From: Bacteroides_D sp963543925
Lineage (GTDB): Bacteria; Bacteroidota; Bacteroidia; Bacteroidales; CAJPTX01
Length of the DNA stretch: 10,990 bases
NCBI GenBank assembly: GCA_963543925.1
Contig: CAUUCP010000054.1
Coordinates: forward strand, 1-10,990
Direction of reading: 5' to 3'
Position 1 is the stretch's first letter. Every line of letters starts with the position of its first letter. Positions 1-7,129 of the stretch are shown here, piece by piece. The notes beneath the pieces were generated by a model. It was not told the DNA's origin and did not search any database. It saw nothing but the letters and a program-made list of their open reading frames with translations. Position numbers and translations under genes: made by a program.

Positions 1-732
1 CCTCCACAACCCGAGACCTTTGTCGTAACGCTCGCGCCGACCGAGAACGGTACGCTCGCCATAAAGGGTTATACCACAGAGACTCTAAAGAGTGTCGCTA
101 AAGACACCGAGCTAACCGTAATAGCGACGCCCAACGATGGGTACAAGCTCAAGACGCTGACGGCTGGTGATGAGGATATCACGAACACGAAACAGTTCAC
201 TGTAACAGCGGCTACGGAAGTGAAGGCGGTATTTGAAAAAGAGACCTTTGCCGTAACCACCAGCGTCAATAACGAGGCGTGGGGCTCGATAGCGCTTGCG
301 GGTGCAGCTGACCTGACAGCAGTACCGTATGGTACAGAGCTGACCGTGACGGTTACAGAGAAGGCAGGGTACAAGCTGAAGAGTCTAACGGCTGGAGAAG
401 ATGATATCACCACGACTAAGAAGTTCACTGTAAAGGCTGCGACGGAAGTAAAGGCGGTATTTGAGTCCAAGCAAGGGGGTGCGGTAGAGGACGCCCTGTT
501 GGCTGGTATCGTCGTAGCACCGAATCCGTTCTCCGCGCAGCTGCGCATCCTGAACCCCGAGGGCGTCGCAGGACGTTACGAGGTAGTGAATGCTGCAGGG
601 GTAGTCGTACGTTCTGGGGCGCTTTCTGGTAGCGAGGCGATCGTAGATACAGAGACTCTCCCCGCAGGTATCTATTTTGTGCGTTTAGAGGCGCAAAATG
701 GCGCGAGAAAGAGTATAGCGGTATCTAAGTAA
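1..732 (+). CDS. C-terminal part of a T9SS-secreted surface protein with InlB-B-like repeats (5' end outside window)
   Basis: The reading frame is open from the first base to a TAA at 730-732, giving 243 residues with no start in view, so this is the 3' end of a longer gene. Residues 5-80 and 81-156 are two tandem 76-residue repeats resembling divergent InlB B-repeat (Flg_new_2-like) domains: each has a beta-rich pattern, a GYKLK core and ends in ATEVKAVFE. Residues from about 171 (VVAPNPF) to 243 form a typical type A T9SS sorting domain: PNPF, then YEVVNAAGVVV, then LPAGIYFVRL and a Lys at the C-terminus. In this family the domain directs passage through the type IX secretion pore and is then removed, with the protein left on the surface or released. 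The repeats probably act as a stalk or spacer; the functional N-terminal part is not seen. A GTG at 220 lies inside repeat 1 and is not a real start. Confidence 0.88.
   Translation, partial: PPQPETFVVTLAPTENGTLAIKGYTTETLKSVAKDTELTVIATPNDGYKLKTLTAGDEDITNTKQFTVTAATEVKAVFEKETFAVTTSVNNEAWGSIALAGAADLTAVPYGTELTVTVTEKAGYKLKSLTAGEDDITTTKKFTVKAATEVKAVFESKQGGAVEDALLAGIVVAPNPFSAQLRILNPEGVAGRYEVVNAAGVVVRSGALSGSEAIVDTETLPAGIYFVRLEAQNGARKSIAVSK
13..468 (+). repeat. Two tandem 228-bp InlB-B-like coding repeats
   Basis: Copy 1 spans 13-240 and copy 2 spans 241-468, a period of 228 bases (76 codons). Both begin with the codons for Glu-Thr-Phe and end within VKAVFE plus one residue. Comparing by eye without gaps, residues 31-76 of the two copies match at 33 of 46 positions, while residues 1-30 match at only 8 of 30. 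The copies are therefore old or under uneven selection, not a recent duplication. A third copy does not follow; the sequence passes into a short linker (SKQGGAVEDA) and the sorting domain. Confidence 0.85.
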
Positions 733-759
733 CATTCGCTTCTTTTATCGAATAAATTG

Positions 760-797
760 CCGCCTTTCTGTCGTTTTGACAGAGGGGCGGTTTTCTT
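760..797 (+). terminator. Strong intrinsic terminator after the T9SS surface gene
   Basis: Bases 760-772 pair with 778-790 as a 13-bp stem (two G-U pairs) around a 5-base loop, GTTTT. The run TTTTCTT follows at once. It lies 27 bases past the stop codon of the surface gene, so it should separate that transcript from the operon downstream. Confidence 0.85.
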
Positions 798-934
798 ATG
801 TATAGAGGGGGGGGCTCTTTTTCCGCCGATCCCTATCCACAAGCATACCTACTGCGACTTTAGCAGTGTATTGTAAAGCGTTTGTTTCACCTCTTCATTT
901 GTTTTTCAAGCATTCAGACCTTGTGGATTTTACT
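798..934. other. Intergenic stretch with a G8 tract, no gene seen
   Basis: Together with the terminator this is the only sizeable gap on the left side. It holds a run of eight G at 807-814 and otherwise unremarkable AT-rich sequence leading to the promoter. I see no small ORF with coding character and no recognisable RNA structure. A weak 5-bp inverted repeat (ACTGC/GCAGT, around 850-868) is too short to call. Confidence 0.5.
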
Positions 935-942
935 TATCTTTG
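935..942 (+). promoter_or_regulatory. Bacteroidota-type -7 promoter box (TATCTTTG)
   Basis: TATCTTTG matches the TAnnTTTG -7 consensus of the Bacteroidota primary sigma factor. I do not see a clean TTG/TTTG -33 box at the usual spacing. Transcription from here would begin around 948-950. That excludes the TTG at 940 as the xseB start and favours ATG 964, leaving a short A-rich leader. It is probably the promoter of the seven-gene run. Confidence 0.6.
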
Positions 943-963
943 CCCGTGGTAATGTGCATAGAA

Positions 964-1248
964 ATGGATAGTCCAAATAGCCAGACCTCTACTAGTGAGC
1001 GGGATATTTCGCAGCGAGTGGCAGAGTTGCTAGCCAGTGGTTTGACTTATAGTCAGGCCGTGGAGAAGTTGAACGAGATTGGTAGGGAGCTTGCGACGGG
1101 AAAGATCTCTCTAGAGCAGCTGGAGTCTAAGGTATTGGAGAGTGATCTTTTGCTCCGTTTTTGTACGGCGAAGATAGGGATCGTAGGGGATGCCGTGGGG
1201 CAGATAACCAAGAATTGGAAGCCTCTATTGGAGGATTTGAATGAATAA
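964..1248 (+). CDS. xseB: Exodeoxyribonuclease VII small subunit
   Basis: The protein is 94 residues from ATG 964. The core LTYSQAVEKLNEIGRELATG, then ISLEQLESKVLESDLLLRFC, matches the XseB pattern (Y-x-A-x-x-L-E-x-I, G-x-x-S-L-E, L-I-x-x-C), here a two-helix hairpin. XseB binds the long XseA arm of exonuclease VII, a cytoplasmic enzyme that cuts single-stranded DNA from both ends without ATP. The frame is open further upstream, with ATG 952 and TTG 940, but the promoter box at 935-942 leaves room only for the start at 964. The N-terminal 20 residues are Ser/Thr-rich and poorly conserved in type. The partner gene xseA, often adjacent in other genomes, is not in the window. The last 8 bases overlap the start of the next gene, suggesting translational coupling. 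Confidence 0.85.
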   Translation: MDSPNSQTSTSERDISQRVAELLASGLTYSQAVEKLNEIGRELATGKISLEQLESKVLESDLLLRFCTAKIGIVGDAVGQITKNWKPLLEDLNE

Positions 1249-4200
1249 ACTGAGTTATCGTACTATTGACCGTATTGTCGGTTGGGGTGTTTTTTTGGTA
1301 GCGACGTTGGTCTACCTTTTGACACTCGAGCCCACGGCCAGTTTCTGGGACTGTGGGGAGTTTATAGCTTGTGGCTACAAGCTTGTTGTGGGGCATCCTC
1401 CGGGAGCACCTTTTTTCCTTTTGTTGGTACGTTTATTCTCGCTCTTTGCCCCCGATGTCGAACACGTTGGACTTTTGGCGAATGCGATGTCGGCTTTTGC
1501 GAGTGGGGCGACGATCATGTTCCTTTACTGGACGATAGCGCACTTTGCCCGTAAGCTTACGCTACAAAAAGAGGAGCGCGAGCTGTCGACGTGGGAGAAG
1601 GTCGCCATAGTGGGCGCCTCGCTCATCGGTTCTCTCTGCTATACGTTTACAGACACTTTCTGGTTCTCAGCGGTCGAGGGCGAGGTGTATGCGCTTTCTT
1701 CCCTTTTTACGGCTGTTGTTTTTTGGGCAATCCTCAAGTGGGAGAAGGAGGCTTTTGCACCACGTGCTGACCGCTGGATAGTACTGATCGCCTACCTGAT
1801 GGGTCTTTCCATCGGCGTACACTTACTGAACCTTTTGGCGATCCCGGCCATTTGTCTCGTCTACTACTTTAGGAAGTATAAATTCTCTTGGTGGGGGCTG
1901 GTGAAGTGTCTGGTACTGAGTGCGGTGTTGTTACTCGCCGTGCTCTATGGTGTGATACAGGGGTTGATCGTCATCGCCTCGTCGTTTGAGCTTCTTTTTG
2001 TGAACGGATTCGGCTTGCCCTTTATGTCGGGGGCGATCTTCTTCTTCCTTTTATTGGCGGGTTTACTTGTTTTTGGAGTCTGGTTTTCTCACAAGCGCAG
2101 GGCGTATGGTTTGCACCTTCTCTTGGTTTGCTTTGCGATGATTTTGTTGGGGTATTCCAGTTACACGATCATCGTGATCCGTTCTTTGGCAGATCCGACC
2201 CTTGACCAGAATGGTGTGGACAATATGTTTGCACTGAAGGCTTATCTCAATCGCGAGCAGTATGGGGATCGTCCGCTGATCACGGGGGCTTATTACAACG
2301 CTCCAGTGGAAGATTATGTGGATGGGAATGCGGTGTACGCGCCTCGTGGCGATCGCTACGAGGTAGTCACACGTCGTACAGAGCCAGTCTATGACCGTCG
2401 TTTCGAGACCTTCTTTCCACGGATCTGGAGTCATGACCCGATACATGTTCGTGGGTACAAGAGTTGGGTAAACATCACGGGGTCTCCGATCACCACTCGG
2501 GATAGGCAGGGTAAGGAGCAGGTGATCATGAAGCCCACTTTTGGCGAGAACCTTCTCTTTTTCTTCCGTTACCAGTTGGGTCATATGTACTGGCGTTACT
2601 TTATGTGGAACTTCAGTGGACGTCAGAATGACTTTCAGGGTTATGGTCATGATGTATTTCGTGGGAACTGGATCACGGGGATTCCCTTCCTAGACGATGC
2701 CCGTCTTGGGCCACAGGATCAACTCCCTTCTCCTTACAAAGACAACTGGGCTCACAACCGTTACTTTTTGCTTCCGCTCTTTTTGGGGGTATTCGGTCTT
2801 CTATCTCAGTTTCGTAAGGATACGAAGAACTGGGGTATCGTGCTTACTCTTTTTGTACTGACAGGGATAGCGATAGTGGTCTATTTGAACCAGAAGCCTT
2901 ACGAACCTCGGGAGCGAGACTACTCTTTTGCGGCGAGTTTCTATGCTTTTGCGATTTGGGTAGGTCTGGGAGTGGTGCCGCTGTCTCGCGTACTGGGGAG
3001 TTTCTTGAAGGAGCGTATCGGTACGAGCTTGGCTATCGTGCTCTCTTTCGCTGGGGTACCCTTGCTGATGGGTATTCAGAACTGGGATGATCATGACCGT
3101 TCGCACCGTTACGTGTCTCTGGAGTTTGGTCGTAACCTTCTTCGCTCAGTATCTCCGAATGGGATACTTTTCACCTATGCGGACAATGATACTTTTCCAC
3201 TCTGGTACGCACAGGAGGTGGAGGGTTTCCGCTCGGATGCACGGGTATGTAACTTGACCTATCTGAGTGGGGACTGGTATATTGACGAGATGGGGCGGAA
3301 GGCTTACGATGGTGATGCGTTGCCATTTGGTCTGAAGCGCGAGGAGTATCTTGAGGGGAATAATGACGTGGTATTGGTTCAGGATCGTCTAGCAACGCCC
3401 CTGAATCTTGATGAAGGGTTGCGTTTTGTGCTGAGTACCGACCCACGTACGAAGATACAGTCGCCATATGCGGGTGTGGATCGCTTGGCCTTTTTCCCGT
3501 CGTCGAAGTTGTGGCTTCTTTCGGATTCTGCGGCACTTGCAACTCATGTGAGCGGTCACTTCTTACCTTATCTCTATGATACTGTGTATCTCGAACCAGG
3601 GAGTTCGTTGATTTACAAGAATGGTTTTGCCGTTTATTCCCTCTTAGCTAATAACCATTGGAAGCGTGGTCTTTACTATTCTCCGATGCTCCCGAAGGAG
3701 ATGTACTGGGGCTTGAACCGTTACTTTGTGAAGGAGGGTTTGGTCTCTGGGGTAGAACCCATCCGTCGGGATACGACGATGCGCGAGATGGTGGATACGG
3801 CGAAGATGTACCGTTATTTGATGAACGAATACAATTTCCGCAGTATCGCAGACGAGCGTGTTTATCTAGATGAGACTTGTAAGCGGATGATCGAGTACTA
3901 TGTCGATGCGTTTGTATCTGCGGCGGATGCTTTCAATGATTTGGGAGATTCTCTGCGTGCGGAGGCTGTGATTGATCGTTGCTTTGAGGTACTCCCCACG
4001 CATCGCGTAGGGTGGTCGTACAAGTGGATACCGCTCATAGAGGCTTACTACCATGCGGGTGCAGTAGAGAAGGGGGATGCGAAACTTCTGGAGTATGCGC
4101 AGCAGTGTCTTTCTGTATTGCGCTACGTACAGCGCTTGTCTCCAACGCCTTATCGCGAGAGCGAGAGCGAGGTATCGATGAGCTCGGCGATATTACAGGA

Positions 4201-4297
4201 ACTCATCCGAGTAGCTCAGCGTTTGGGTAGTCCATCGCTTCGTCGGTCGCTGGAGTCGGAGCTGGGTGGTGTGATCAGTGGTGAGATCAAGGGCTAG
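1241..4297 (+). CDS. DUF2723 (GT117/TMEM260-like) integral membrane protein
   Basis: This 1018-residue protein shows the hallmark DUF2723 N-terminus: LTLEPTASFWDCGEF (residues 28-41) followed by GHPPGAPFFLL near residue 51. Asp37 and Glu40 sit in the first external loop, where GT-C glycosyltransferases carry their catalytic acid. About nine hydrophobic segments fill residues 13-315, a polar block covers roughly 318-500, and four more hydrophobic segments lie at about 505-622. The conserved REREYSF-like motif appears as RERDYSFAASFYAF (near 551). Residues 620-1018 are soluble; the last 160 or so look helical and TPR-like. The eukaryotic relative TMEM260 is a protein O-mannosyltransferase, and the family is placed in GT117. 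By analogy this protein may transfer a sugar from a lipid carrier to an exported acceptor, but the bacterial substrate is not known. Length is normal for Bacteroidota members. ATG 1241 overlaps xseB by 8 bases. Confidence 0.85.
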   Translation: MNKLSYRTIDRIVGWGVFLVATLVYLLTLEPTASFWDCGEFIACGYKLVVGHPPGAPFFLLLVRLFSLFAPDVEHVGLLANAMSAFASGATIMFLYWTIAHFARKLTLQKEERELSTWEKVAIVGASLIGSLCYTFTDTFWFSAVEGEVYALSSLFTAVVFWAILKWEKEAFAPRADRWIVLIAYLMGLSIGVHLLNLLAIPAICLVYYFRKYKFSWWGLVKCLVLSAVLLLAVLYGVIQGLIVIASSFELLFVNGFGLPFMSGAIFFFLLLAGLLVFGVWFSHKRRAYGLHLLLVCFAMILLGYSSYTIIVIRSLADPTLDQNGVDNMFALKAYLNREQYGDRPLITGAYYNAPVEDYVDGNAVYAPRGDRYEVVTRRTEPVYDRRFETFFPRIWSHDPIHVRGYKSWVNITGSPITTRDRQGKEQVIMKPTFGENLLFFFRYQLGHMYWRYFMWNFSGRQNDFQGYGHDVFRGNWITGIPFLDDARLGPQDQLPSPYKDNWAHNRYFLLPLFLGVFGLLSQFRKDTKNWGIVLTLFVLTGIAIVVYLNQKPYEPRERDYSFAASFYAFAIWVGLGVVPLSRVLGSFLKERIGTSLAIVLSFAGVPLLMGIQNWDDHDRSHRYVSLEFGRNLLRSVSPNGILFTYADNDTFPLWYAQEVEGFRSDARVCNLTYLSGDWYIDEMGRKAYDGDALPFGLKREEYLEGNNDVVLVQDRLATPLNLDEGLRFVLSTDPRTKIQSPYAGVDRLAFFPSSKLWLLSDSAALATHVSGHFLPYLYDTVYLEPGSSLIYKNGFAVYSLLANNHWKRGLYYSPMLPKEMYWGLNRYFVKEGLVSGVEPIRRDTTMREMVDTAKMYRYLMNEYNFRSIADERVYLDETCKRMIEYYVDAFVSAADAFNDLGDSLRAEAVIDRCFEVLPTHRVGWSYKWIPLIEAYYHAGAVEKGDAKLLEYAQQCLSVLRYVQRLSPTPYRESESEVSMSSAILQELIRVAQRLGSPSLRRSLESELGGVISGEIKG

Positions 4298-4302
4298 AGT
4301 AG

Positions 4303-5043
4303 ATGATCAATCTGAGTCCTCCGCGGGCATTAGCTCGCTTCTTTACGGGAGTCACGTGGTTTGTCAAGCACGAACCACGTACCCTTTATCTGACATTCGA
4401 TGACGGTCCTGTCCCAGGGGTTACGGATTGGGTGTTAGATACGTTGGCGGAATACGATGCCAAGGCGACGTTCTTTTGCCTTGGTCGGAATGCGGAGCGT
4501 TACCCTTCGCTTTTGGATCGGATACGTCGGGAGGGGCATACCGTGGGGAATCACACTTATAGTCATCTTCGAGGTTACAATGTCTCGGTTCGCGATTATG
4601 TGTGGGATGTACGTATCGCGAATGATATTTTGCATAGTTCGCTTTTTCGTCCTCCGTATGCACGCTTTACGCCAGCACAGATGCGGGCGTTGCGTCCGCA
4701 TTTCAATATAGTGCTTTGGTCGGTGCTCAGTATGGATTATAGCAAGTGGATGCATGGGGAGCGTTGTGCGAATATCGTGCTGAATAATAGTCGTGGCGGC
4801 GATGTGATTGTTTTTCATGACTCCTACAAGGCGGAGCGGAATTTGCGCGAGGCGCTTCCTCGTTGTTTGAAGTCATTTTCGGCTCAGGGTTATGAGTTTT
4901 CCGCGTTGCGTAGTAGTTTGTTGGTACCTCTGGAATCTCAGCTTCTATCGGAGACGCTATTTCCCCCTCTATCGTCCCCCGACAGCTTGATTCCCCCAGC
5001 AACAGGGGATGGTCTCTTGCCTGGATTTACAGTGCGACGTTAG
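4303..5043 (+). CDS. Polysaccharide deacetylase family protein (NodB domain, CE4)
   Basis: The 246-residue product carries all five NodB motifs in order: TFDDGP (31-36, with metal-binding Asp34 and catalytic-base Asp33), HTYSH (84-88, zinc-binding His84 and His88), RPPYAR (116-121), LWSVLSMDYS (about 144-153) and VIVFHDS (with His172). It should therefore be an active metal-dependent deacetylase of an N-acetylated sugar, perhaps peptidoglycan or a surface polysaccharide; the substrate cannot be read from sequence. There is no convincing signal peptide: the N-terminus LARFFTGVTWFVKHEPRTLYL is only mildly hydrophobic. Short leaderless members of this type are common in Bacteroidota. The NodB fold ends near residue 202; residues 203-246 are a Pro/Ser/Leu-rich tail I do not recognise. 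The gene lies 5 bases after the DUF2723 gene. Confidence 0.88.
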   Translation: MINLSPPRALARFFTGVTWFVKHEPRTLYLTFDDGPVPGVTDWVLDTLAEYDAKATFFCLGRNAERYPSLLDRIRREGHTVGNHTYSHLRGYNVSVRDYVWDVRIANDILHSSLFRPPYARFTPAQMRALRPHFNIVLWSVLSMDYSKWMHGERCANIVLNNSRGGDVIVFHDSYKAERNLREALPRCLKSFSAQGYEFSALRSSLLVPLESQLLSETLFPPLSSPDSLIPPATGDGLLPGFTVRR

Positions 5044-5047
5044 TTTG

Positions 5048-5052
5048 AGGAG
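5048..5052 (+). promoter_or_regulatory. AGGAG within a purine-rich leader before the M23 peptidase gene
   Basis: AGGAG starts a long purine run (AGGAGAAAGAAGAAAGAG) ending just before ATG 5066. Spacing from AGGAG to the ATG is 13 bases, longer than ideal, so the A/G-rich leader itself may matter more. It supports 5066 over the in-frame upstream ATG at 5009, which lies inside the deacetylase gene. Confidence 0.45.
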
Positions 5053-5065
5053 AAAGAAGAAAGAG

Positions 5066-5938
5066 ATGAATACCAATCAAGGAGGTAAAGGTGGGAAATT
5101 CATGGAACGGATGCGCAGTGAGTATCGCTTGGCGATCTCGAATGCGGATACCTTTCAGGAGAAATGGGGGATTCGTCTCACGCGTCTAAACATTTTGGTC
5201 GCTCTTGGCGGCTTTTTTCTTTTAATCCTTTCGCTGAGTTGGGTAGTGATCGCCTTTACTCCGATTCGCGAGTACCTGTCTGGGGTCAGCAAGGCAGAGA
5301 TTACCCAGCTGGTGGTATCGAATGCAGTTCGTACGGACTCGTTGCATCGGGAGGTAGCATTATGGTCCAATTATCTTTCTAACCTTCGCACGATACTCAA
5401 AGGGGGTGCTCCGGAGAGTTATACCTCGGTTGTGGATAGTATTTCGGTTTCTAAGGAGGAGCAACGTCTTTCTCCCTCTGCAGAGGATTCTGCGCTTCGC
5501 GCCCATATGGAGCAGGATCTAAAACTGAGTCTAACGCCTAGTAAGGGATCGGATGATTTATCGGCACTGTTGCGCACGCTGTATCCACCAGTGCGAGGTC
5601 AGGTGACCCACAGTGTGGATCAATTGAGTGGTCACTATGGTACGGATATCGTGTCGAAACCCGATGCCCCGATCTCAGCGATCGCAGACGGTACAGTGGT
5701 GATGGCTTCGTGGAATCCGCAGGAGGGGTATGTGCTGGGAGTGCAACATGCGCTGGGGTTATTGTCGTTGTTTAAGCACAACAGTCGTTTGCTGAAACGC
5801 GTGGGGGAAACGGTACGTCGTGGCGATGCGGTGGCGATAATTGGGAATTCTGGGGAGTTGTCTTCTGGTCCTCATCTTCATTTCGAACTGTGGCACAATG
5901 GGCGCGTGCTCAATGCAGAGGATTACATAGCATTTTAG
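5066..5938 (+). CDS. Membrane-anchored M23 (LytM-type) metallopeptidase
   Basis: The protein is 290 residues from ATG 5066. A cytoplasmic N-terminus of about 40 residues leads to one transmembrane helix (about 44-66, LNILVALGGFFLLILSLSWVV), so it is probably a type II inner-membrane protein with a periplasmic C-terminus. Residues 85-170 are charged and probably helical or coiled. The LytM domain covers about 175-288. Its zinc and catalytic residues are present: His190 and Asp194 (HYGTD), His238 (FKHNS) and the HLH pair 270/272 (GPHLHFE). An active enzyme would cut peptide cross-links in peptidoglycan; with all ligands present it is less likely to be a non-enzymatic EnvC/NlpD-type activator. 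An alternative start is ATG 5102. The gene is 22 bases after the deacetylase and 6 before dxr. Confidence 0.87.
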   Translation: MNTNQGGKGGKFMERMRSEYRLAISNADTFQEKWGIRLTRLNILVALGGFFLLILSLSWVVIAFTPIREYLSGVSKAEITQLVVSNAVRTDSLHREVALWSNYLSNLRTILKGGAPESYTSVVDSISVSKEEQRLSPSAEDSALRAHMEQDLKLSLTPSKGSDDLSALLRTLYPPVRGQVTHSVDQLSGHYGTDIVSKPDAPISAIADGTVVMASWNPQEGYVLGVQHALGLLSLFKHNSRLLKRVGETVRRGDAVAIIGNSGELSSGPHLHFELWHNGRVLNAEDYIAF

Positions 5939-5944
5939 CGGTTG

Positions 5945-7114
5945 ATGGTGCGGAAGAATAACCTTGCAATCCTAGGTGCGACGGGCTCTATTGGGCATCA
6001 GAGTCTGGAGGTAGTAGAGTCTCATCCTGATCTTTTCAATGTTGTCTTGTTGACAGCGCGTCGTCAATGGCAGCAACTTGCGGAGCAGGCCTTGCGTTTC
6101 CGTCCGAAGTATGTGGTGATTGGAGAAAAGGGTTACTATACCAATCTTTCCGAGGCACTTGCTGGTACGGGGATCGAGGTTTATGCGGGTGGCGACTCCA
6201 TAGCCCAATTGGTCCAGTTGCCGGAGATAGATACGGTGGTGGTCGCTATTGTGGGTTATGCGGGGTTATTGCCTACGATCCGCGCGATAGAAGCAGGGAA
6301 GCGTATAGCACTTGCCAACAAGGAGTCGTTGGTCGTCGCGGGGGAGCTTGTCACGTCGCTAGTTGCTCGTTATAATGCGGTCTTACTGCCGATGGATTCG
6401 GAGCACTCAGCGATTTTTCAATGTTTAGCAGGCGAGTTGGTCGAGCCAGAGAAGTTGATTCTTACCGCTTCGGGAGGGCCTTTTCGGTCCTATTCTCCAG
6501 AGCAATTGGAGGGTGTGACACCAGCCGAGGCGATAGCCCATCCGAGATGGAGTATGGGTGCGAAGATCTCGGTAGACTCGGCGACCATGATGAATAAGGG
6601 TTTTGAGGTCATAGAGGCGCGTTGGCTCTTTGATATTCCCTATCATCGGATAGAGGTATTGATTCATCCTCAGTCGGTAATCCACTCGATGGTTCAGTTT
6701 CATGACGGAGCGATCAAGGCTCAGATCGGAGTCCCCGATATGCGTCTTCCGATCCAATATGCGTTGACTTATCCTTACCGTATCTCCTCTCCAGCTGCGC
6801 AATATTCCTTTAGTGCCAATGAGGCGTTGACCTTTGATATTCCCGATTTGGAACGTTTCCCAGCCTTTGCGCTGGCTCTGGAGGCGGGGAAAACTGGGGG
6901 GAATGCTCCTTGTATTCTGAATGCTGTAAACGAGGAGGCGGTGTATGCATTCTTATCGGGGCGTATTCGTTTCTTACAGATAGCGAACGTGGTAGAGCGA
7001 GCCTTGGAATTGCTAGATTTTATCGCAGCGCCTACGTTGGAGGATTATATAGAAACCGATCGTCTGGCACGGGAGTTTGCTACGTGGATCATCGCTAAAC
7101 TGAATCAGAAGTAA
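5945..7114 (+). CDS. dxr: 1-deoxy-D-xylulose 5-phosphate reductoisomerase
   Basis: Dxr converts DXP to 2-C-methyl-D-erythritol 4-phosphate with NADPH, the first committed step of the MEP isoprenoid pathway, in the cytoplasm. The 389-residue product shows the NADPH-binding GATGSIG (residues 11-17), LANKESLVVAGE, the metal-binding MDSEHS (Asp151 and Glu153), the LTASGGPF loop, HPRWSMGAKISVDSATMMNKG, then Glu221 as third metal ligand, and HPQSVIHSMV. Length and motif spacing fit the family. The TTG at 5942 is also in frame, but ATG 5945 directly follows it and is the normal choice. It stands 6 bases after the M23 gene and 15 before rseP. The product feeds undecaprenyl phosphate synthesis, which links it to the envelope genes around it. 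Confidence 0.97.
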   Translation: MVRKNNLAILGATGSIGHQSLEVVESHPDLFNVVLLTARRQWQQLAEQALRFRPKYVVIGEKGYYTNLSEALAGTGIEVYAGGDSIAQLVQLPEIDTVVVAIVGYAGLLPTIRAIEAGKRIALANKESLVVAGELVTSLVARYNAVLLPMDSEHSAIFQCLAGELVEPEKLILTASGGPFRSYSPEQLEGVTPAEAIAHPRWSMGAKISVDSATMMNKGFEVIEARWLFDIPYHRIEVLIHPQSVIHSMVQFHDGAIKAQIGVPDMRLPIQYALTYPYRISSPAAQYSFSANEALTFDIPDLERFPAFALALEAGKTGGNAPCILNAVNEEAVYAFLSGRIRFLQIANVVERALELLDFIAAPTLEDYIETDRLAREFATWIIAKLNQK

Positions 7115-7129
7115 CCTTCTTCCCTACAA

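Noticed and set aside
69..548. Reverse-strand open frame of 159 codons opposite the surface gene
   Set aside because: Its repeats mirror the InlB-like repeats on the + strand, whose frame has clear domains and a sorting signal.
804..822. AGAG/CTCT hairpin around the G8 tract followed by T residues, as a second terminator
   Set aside because: The stem is only 4 bp and the loop is almost all G; the 13-bp terminator just upstream already explains termination.
940..963. Longer xseB start at TTG 940 or ATG 952
   Set aside because: The TTG overlaps the -7 promoter box and ATG 952 would have almost no leader; ATG 964 fits both promoter and family length.
2063..2650. Reverse-strand open frame of 195 codons
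   Set aside because: It lies inside the DUF2723 gene and has no recognisable protein features; it follows from the codon use of the real gene.
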